A DNA stretch of 64,000 nucleotides, from NCBI RefSeq assembly GCF_001625305.1, contig NW_017803113.1, positions 318,867-382,866 of the forward strand. Reading direction: 5' to 3'. Both the position numbers and the translations under genes were made by a program. The stretch comes from Branchiostoma belcheri. Taxonomy: Eukaryota; Chordata; Leptocardii; Amphioxiformes; Branchiostomatidae. Of the stretch, positions 24,001-33,000 are shown piece by piece. Numbering within the stretch: position 1 is the stretch's first letter; the number at the start of each line of letters is the position of its first letter. A model generated the notes under the pieces. The model was not told where the DNA came from. It searched no databases and saw nothing but the letters and a program-made list of their open reading frames with translations.

Positions 24001-27000
24001 CTCTTTACTTCATAACTTGAGAATCTGTAAGCTGTGAATCAGAACTGTTGGACCCTATCCAGAAAAGGTGTCTTGTGAAACAACTTGAAGAATCTTTACT
24101 TGGGATTTCCTAAGTTGTGAATGATGAGTGTTGGACCTCAGCCATAAAACTTAAATTTCTTGCAGTGACGTCTTCTGTAATACTCTTGGACACACAGAAG
24201 AACCCTCCTTGATAAGTTGGAATTTCTAACCTATAAGTCATAAGACCTAGTGTTGAATCTTAGCCAAAAAAACTTTTTGTGCAGTGACATCTTCCGTAAT
24301 ACATTTGTACTGTTGGACATGAGAAAAGAATCTTTACCTCATAACAGGGAATTTGTAACCTATAAATCATGAGTGTTGAATCTTAGCCAAAAAACTGCTT
24401 TTCTCGCTGTGACATCTTCTGCTGCAATACTCTTGGATGCAAGCAAGAACTTCCATTGATAACTGGGAGTTTGCAACCTATGAATCAAAATGTTGAATCT
24501 CAGCCAGAAAATGTTTCTTGTAGTGACATCTTCCTTAATACTCTTGGACATGAGAAAAGAATCTTCATAAGAGGGAATTTGTAACCTATAAATCATGAGA
24601 GTTGGACCTGGCCAAAAAGAAACTTTTCTTGCATTGACATGTTCTGTAAATTACGACTTGGACACATGGAAGAACCCTCCTTGATATTGGAATTTCTAAC
24701 CTATAAATCATGAGTGTTGAATCTTAGCCAAAAAATGCTTTTCTTGCAGTCACTGTGACATCTTCAATCTGTAATACTCTTAAGAAGAGGGGCCTAATCT
24801 ATGAATTTGGGTGCTGGACCTTAGCCAGAAAAAAAGTTACTTGTAAGGTATCTTCTGCAATGCACTTGGACACGTGGAAGAGTTATCTTTACTTTATTTC
24901 CTGTTCTTACAAATGTAAATGGAAGAGGGGACCAAGCTCTGTAAGTGTTGGATCTCAGCCAGAAAACTTTTCCTGTAACAAGTTTTGTGTAATTCACTTG
25001 ACGTATGTACGTTTGGAGGAATCTTTCCTGGATGACTTGGAATTCGTGAGCTATGAACCAAGGGTGTGGAACCTTAGCCAGAACACTTCTTATGTTATAA
25101 TATGTCTTCTGGAATATTTTTTTTTTAGCGGAAGTTATCTCAAACTAATAAACAGGCTGCAACAGAAAGCTCCATAGATAAGGCCCTAAGACAGCTGTCT
25201 TTTTAAATTAAAAGCCTATCAAATTTTTTACAACATATGCAGTGACCAACCCCTACCCTGAAGCACCAGAAAACGTAATTAAGTTGACGTCTTTTTAAGT
25301 TAATCAATCTCAGTGCCTCGAGGATGGAGCCCATCTAATCTCTCAGCTAGGAGTTGGTACAGTGTATGTATGCAGATTACATAATTAATAGAGGTGGAAC
25401 ATCTTGATGGCAATATCCCTTCTCTTGGGGTTTATGTGATTACTTAACTTTTCTTAATGAGCTTTGCACTAAATACAGGGTGCCTGATATTTGAGATGCA
25501 ATCATGGTTCCTGCAGCTGGAAGATACGCTGATGAAGGTTAGACTTCCAGATGAATGATACTGATAGACAATTCAAACTCTAGGCCACACCAATTTAATT
25601 TGTTGGTTCTTGGATTCGCTTCTTAATTTTTTTCTGATTTGCAACAAAAAAAAAAGATTCTGGTTCTGAATCAACTCAAGGATGCACATATTTTGCCCCC
25701 AACAGTTGAGGACAGTCCTTTTCTTCCTAGTTGTTACAGTTTTTCCATCTATCAATGCAGTGGTTTGACTAAAAGTTTAACATTCATTGTTTGAATATGA
25801 ACCCAGCCTTTTGTGTTGACTTAATGGCTCCTATTGTTGCATTTGGGGCTATAATAGGATGCCTAGATCTATTTTTATTTTTTTCCGTCCTATATCGCTT
25901 CCTATTTTTTGTTAAAAAAATCTGAGAACCAACAAATTAAATTGCATGGCCCTACTGCTGGATAAAATATAGAGATTACTTCTGGACGTTTGAGTGACAT
26001 CCATCACTATTCTTCCTCCTCTCCTTCATTCTAGTGATGCTGCAGAAGAGTTATAGAGCCATTTGACCCATTCAAAAGTAATCTTGGTACTTTATCTAGA
26101 CTTCATGTAGCAGAGTTTGAATTGTCTATGGGGATACGTCAAGACATGTATTCTTCATATTCTATGCCTGTTCTGAGCAAGAATCATTTACTGCATCCAC
26201 TGCATTCTTTCAAGCAACCATAGATGTCACTCGAAACATTTGGTATTTTATCCAAAAGTAGACTTTGAATAATGTCAAATATGAGGATAATAGAAGATGT
26301 AACGTTATATTCTTGATAGTCTATGCTTGTTCTTAAGATATAAACAATCCCTTGTCACAGAATATCCACTGCATTCTTTCAAGCGAATTCAGTAGATTCT
26401 GAAGAATAGTGATGGACGTTACTCAAAATGTTTGGAAGTCATCTCCGAGTCAGTATTTTATCAGAAGTTAAGACTTTGAAGTAGACTTTTATCTTGTATG
26501 TTGAATTGTCAAATATGAGGATAATAGAAGATGTATATTCTTGATATTCTATGCTTGCTCTCAACCCTTGTCACAGAATATCCACTGCACTCTTTCAAGC
26601 TAATTCGGTAGATTATGTTATAGCTGTCAGACTCATGAAGGAGACATAGTGTCTGCACTTCTTGTAGAACCGGCTAACGAGAAATCAACGTGTTCATGCA
26701 AGGGTCATTAAGCAGATTCCCTGGGAAGCAGGGATTTAGACGGGGATGTTTGGATGATATACCTCCAGCTCTAATGGGAGCACTCTTCTTATCTCTGGCC
26801 TTTACATGATGGCTGTCTGATATTTCATACAAAAGCCCCCAGATACAACATTTTACCCCATCATAAATCTTTTGTAACATTACATGTACGTTTTCCCCCA
26901 AGTTTTATCTGTAGTCTGTCATCCATGGCTCTAAGGACTAGAAAAAATGTAACAGTTATATATCATTTTATGGATCAAACAAAATCCTGCCAACCATAGC

Positions 27001-30000
27001 CTTTTTTGGGGTTGACTGCTCACAAGGCCATAAAATTTTCTATATGACATCTTAAACCCTCAGTCTGAAATGTTATTTGAAGAAATTTTTGAAGCAAATT
27101 TTTATTGAGCTAATCAGGTTATATGATATTATAATTTATATGTGTTCTTTTCCCACAGGAAAAAGGAGGGACGGATCCTAGTCCTGATACACTTGAGTTT
27201 TACATTGTCAGACTGTATTTGTTGGATCACTTCAGTCAAAATCTAAAAAAAAAAAATAAGATAGAATCTCTATTTTCAAAGATGATAGATAAAATCAGAA
27301 ACACAAAATTTTTTCTTAGGCCTGAGGCCACACCAATTAAATTTCTTGGTTAACGGATTCGCCTTCTTTATTTTCTTGAGACTGATTTGCAAAGAAAAAA
27401 AATTCAGAATCAACTGCAAAATGCTCATATTTTGCCCTGAACAGTTGAAAATAGTTCTTTTCTTCCTAGTTGTTAGTTATTCCATCTTTCAATGCAGTGT
27501 GGTATCATTAAAAGTTCAAAATTCATTGTTTAAATTTTGAACCAGCCTGGTGTGTTGACTTCATCCATGGCTCCTATCGTACCATTTTGGGCCATAATAG
27601 GAATCGCCTAGACCTGTTTCATTTTTATTTTTTATTTTTTTGCCCGCCCGCTCCAGTATTTTTCTAGAAAAATCTGTCAACCAAGAAATTAAATTGGTGT
27701 GGCCTGAATGATGACCTAGGTGGCCATGTCTGACAGTCCTTTTATCCAGAATCAGACAGTTCACAAGACTGATTATATGATTGGCCATGTTGGTATTTGG
27801 GCCTTTTATCCCAGGCCACAAGGAACAGACATTTGACCATGTCGCATGTAGTTTCGCTCAAGGCGACCGTCTCCGACAATCCCCAATGCCGTCACAGCAG
27901 GAATGTAATGAACAAGCTGGAGCCAAGTCTATCACATATAAGTCTGTTCACATTACCTGGAGGTTGGCTCAATCCGGGGATACACGTTTCATAATGGAGG
28001 ATAAGGCCACACCAATTTAATTTCTTGGTTAACGGATTTTGCTAGAAAAATAATGGAGCGGGCGGGCAAAAAAAGAATAAAAATAAAAACAGGTCTAGGC
28101 ATCCTAGTATGGCCCAAAATGGTACGATAGGAGCCATGAAGTCAACATACCAATGAATTTTGAACTTTTAATGATACCATTGCATTGAAAGATGGAATAA
28201 CTGTAACAACTAGGATGAAATAGACTGTTTTCAACTCTTCAGGGCAAAATATGAGCAATTTACAGTTGAGTCTGAATTTTTATTTTTATTTGCAAATCAG
28301 AAAAAAATGAAGTGTGCGAATCCGTTAACCAACAAATTAAATTGGTGTGGCCTAATGTTCAATGTGTGTTTTTTAGTCTTAAGGGAGATATTTTGACTTA
28401 GCTGCTAGCAGACTTTGACTGATATCCAAAAGCCAAACTCAGACAGACCATGCCATTGGGGAATTTGAGGTTGATGCAGTTTTCTTTTTATGAGTAACAT
28501 GATTTAGCAACAGAGATTGGCTGACGGTGAGAAATCTTAATGTCAGAAAGACATGAAGTTAAGGCCACACCAATTCAATTTGTTGCTTCTCGGATCGCCC
28601 TGTCAATTTTTTTCTGATTTAAAAAAAAAAAATTTTGTTCCAACTTGACTGCAAAATGCTCAATGAAAGACATATTTTGGCCCAAACGATTGAAGAAAGT
28701 CCTTTTCCTCCTAGTTCTTAAAGTTTTTCAATGTAACAATGCAATTTGTTTCATTAAAAGTTCAAAATCTATTGTTTTAATTATAAACCAGCCTGGTATG
28801 TTTACTTCATGGCTCTTATTGTAACATTTCCGGCCTCCATAGGGTGCCTTGGTCTGTTTTTTTTTCACCCTTAGCTATCACTTCATATTTTTTCTGAAAA
28901 AATCTGAGAAACAACAAATTAGATTGGTGTGGCCTAAGCTTTGGTCTGATGTTCATTGTGTTTGTCGCAAAGAGCTAGCCTAAGGGGAATTTCTCAGACA
29001 CAATGAACTTGTAAGGTGATGTAACATAAAAGATCTGGCAGTTGGAATCTTAAAACCAATGCAAAAGGACAACAGAAATACATGAATTTCATTTTTAGTC
29101 CTTGGGGCAGGATGTTACACTGTGTTCTGATATGTTCGTTGTACTTGTCGAAAGGAGCTAGGGGAATATTGTTCAGTACAATGAACTTGTAAGGTGATGT
29201 TGTAACATCAGAAGCCAGAAATCTTAAAATCAATCAAATGACATCAGAGACATTCAGTTTAGTCCTCAATGGGGCAGGACGTTAAGCTGTGTTCTTCAGT
29301 ATGTTTGTGGTATTTATCGAAAAGAGCCAGGGGAATATTCTTCGGTACAATGAACTTGTAAGGTGGTAGCCAGAAATCTTAAAATCAATCAGATGACATC
29401 AGGGACACATTTAGTTTCAGTTCTTGGCCCAGGACGTTAAGCTGTGTTCCAATGTGTTCATTGTACTTGTCGAAAAGAGCTAGGGGAATATTCTTTTGGT
29501 ACAATGAATTTGTAAGGTGATGAAATCAAGAGCCAGAAATCTTAAAATCAATCAAATGACATCAGAGACATTCATTTTTAGTCCTCAATGGGACAGGACA
29601 TTAAGCTGTGTTCCACTGTCAAAAAGAGTTTTTACTACCTATTGGAATTTCCCCTGACTTGTATAATGAACTTAGTCGCAGGTATCATCTGTCTTCTCTG
29701 TCAGGACCATTGAAGGAGTAGCTTAACTGTTCATTGAGTTCATTGAAATAAACTGGGTTTGAGATTATTTTTACTCGCAGTTAATGCACCTTCATCTTGA
29801 TTGATGCATCAGAGTCTGACTAAGAGGAAACCCAGAAGCCTCGTTGCGCTTATCTTTCATCTGGAGCTTTCATGAACAAGTCCTATAGTTAGGCCAAGGC
29901 TCTCCTGTTCAAGGACTTGTGACATCCTGAATACTAATTCAGATTGGAAAGTTTGAGTTAGTAAGTGTACAAGGATGATAGTATCAACTTGGGGCCAGTT

Positions 30001-33000
30001 GGTTCTCGGATTTGCCTGCTTCATTTTTCTAATTTGCAAAAAAAAATCTGTTTCAAAATCAACTCTAAAATGATCATTTTTTGACCCCAACAGTTGAAGA
30101 AAGTCATTTTCTTCCTATAGTTGTTTACAGGTAATATTTATTTTTTGTCTATCAAGGCAGTGGTTTGAAGTAATTCAATGTCAGAATTCCTTCTTTCAGA
30201 CTATACCATCCTGGTATTTTGACTTTGTGGCTCCTATAAATAATTAGTAGCATTTGGGGCTATTACAGGATGCCTTATGCATGTCAGTGCTCAGTTACTT
30301 CAAATTTTTTCTACCAAAATATGAGAACCAAATAATGGAATTGGTGTGGCCCAGACATGTATCATCCTACAGTAGAAGCCTGGGGCAGATGGGTATATGT
30401 TGCCATATTTTATGGAAGATTGATTCTGGAACAATATTTGGTCAAAAGGTCTTGTAATGCTGATCCGAAAGCAGTGTACCTTCTTATGAGACCATTACGT
30501 GGGGTTATGGATGTCATAAGTAATCCTGCCATTGGGGCTAACATATTACTCTATAATGTCAAGATGGCTTTATTGGATGAGAAGAACATTACATTTTGGC
30601 TTGTCCTTTATGTTCCTCTTCTATGGTTTTGAAATATCTGCTTGTCATGCATCCTTGCAAAGAATTCACAGTTGATGAGAAAAGTATTAGTTTGGGACAT
30701 GTTTGTACTTGTCCTATAATTTTGAAATATCCACTTGTCATACATAATCTTTGTATCATAACGAACTATTCTATGTGAAGTCAGAATGCCTTTGTTTGAT
30801 TGAGAAAAATATTACAGTTTGGAGGACTGTTCCTGCTTTCTGTAATTTGAAATATCTAGTCATTGATGATGGTTCGTCAGTGTTGGGTCACTAACTTTTA
30901 GTCTCTTCAGTAAATACAGATTTTGGTGAGATCCAACTTTTTCCCAGTTGACACATTAAGAATCCTGTCTATAGTGACCACCTGTCCACATAGACCTGAG
31001 ATTCTATCGGTCCCCTGGGTGGTCTTTTTGGGCAGTTTTGACTGTATCCATCCTCTCCTTGGTGCTGAATGGCTATCATGTACAGCATGACTTGTGTCTA
31101 AGATTTGGTTTGACTATACTTAAAGATTCACTGCATGAATTTTCAGCAGTTTTCAAAATTCCTTTCCTTGGTGCTGAATGGATATCATGTACATGTACAG
31201 CATAACTTGTGTCTAAGATTTGGTCTTCTTAGATTTTATCGGCCCCCTGAGTGGTCTTCTTGTGCAGGTTTGACTGTACTGAAAGGTTGTACCAAGTTAT
31301 TGCTGTAGCCATCCTCTCCTTGGTGCTGAATGGCTATCATAAACAATTAACCTGTATCCAAGATCTGCTTACAACTGTTACTGTTGACAAATTATCGCTG
31401 TGTCTCTATCCTCTCCTTGGTGCTGAATGGCTATCACCTACAACATATAACTTGTGTCTAAGATTCTTAGACTTTATCGGTCCTCTGAGTGGTCTTCTTG
31501 AGCAGGTTTGACTGTACTTAATTAAATTCCCTGCACAAATTTTCAGTGTTTACTGTTCAGCTGTCCAATTTGATGTTTCTCGGATTCGTCTCTTCATTTT
31601 TTCTGATTTGCAAAAAAAGATTATGGTTCTGAATCAACTCAAATATGCTCATATTTTGCTTCCAACAGGAGAGTCCCTTTCTTCCTACTTTTTCCATCTA
31701 TCAATGCAGTGGTTAGATTAAAGTTCAAAATTCATTGTTTAAATATTAACCCAGCTTTTTGTGTTGACTTCATGGCTCCTATTGTAGCATTTCAGGCTTT
31801 GATAGGATGCCTAGACCTGTTTTTTTCCCTTGGTTTGGTTTGGTTTGGTTTATTTAGATCCACAATTAGCTTAACAATTCATATTGCAGCTATTCTTCCT
31901 GTCGCTTCATATATTTTCCGAAAAAATCTGAGAACCAACAAATCAAATTGGCATCGCCTTACGATGCCATTCGTCCATCTTTCCTCGATCAACTCTCATG
32001 AAGCACTGACGAAACGACGGAATAACTCCTCGGTAATGGATGTGAAGTGACCTGTGACCTCCCTCTCGAAGACGGCACATTCCGCAGCTGATCTTGAGTG
32101 GGACAGATGCTCAGGATTTCCAATAACCACACCTGAGCACTGGTTCTAAATCATGTATGGATCCAGAAATGTCTGTACTTACAGTGGCAAACTGTGATAG
32201 ATCAGGCTTCAGTCATTGTCAAGAGGTGTGGATTTAGATAGTATTGTTATTAATTTGAACTTGTTGCTATGTTTGCTAAACTGATGCATCATTTTTAAGT
32301 CTCTTCATCTAAAGTTTGAAAAGATGGAGAGAAATATCAAAGGTAAACGAAAATATCTTAAAAATCACTTAGCATGGATCAAAATGTAATATTGATGTTG
32401 GGATCCATTCACAGCATTGTCCACCATAAGAGCTCCAGCCATTCTAATTCCGACTGGGATCCATACAATTTGCTGGATCAACAATGCTGCAACATCAAAA
32501 ACGCCACCCATCTGTGCTGCTAGGTACTGCAGGTTTCTAAGCAACGTGCTACCCAGTAGTGCATAAGCCTAATTCTATCAAATGCTGTATTTACATGACA
32601 TGTATACTGCTGGGATCATGGTAATCCAAACAACTACATTTCCACTGAGATTACAAAAACCACTTATTGAAAACATTGGATTATTCATCAGCAATTGACA
32701 CCAAGGAAGAAGTCAAACCCACCAGTAATGTACATCAATATCCTTGTGTACATCTAGAAAGATCAGATTTAGATATATAGACACTGGACATTTTTCCTTT
32801 TTTTACATTATCAACTAAATGTGCTCCCTTGCAATTAGCTTTCTGGAATGACTTTGTGAATACTGTAAGTTGCTGCACAGATTGTGAATAAGTTGGGGAT
32901 CAAAGTTGCTGATTTGTTTCCCTTTGAAGCTGGTGTGCTATGCCAAAGGGTGGCTATACCAGCTATGCAGATAACGATAGAGATACAGAAGTTGTAATCC

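Noticed and set aside
23330-25130. CRISPR-like repeat-spacer array
   Set aside because: Eukaryotic context, units of uneven length with drift along the whole unit and no constant short repeat.
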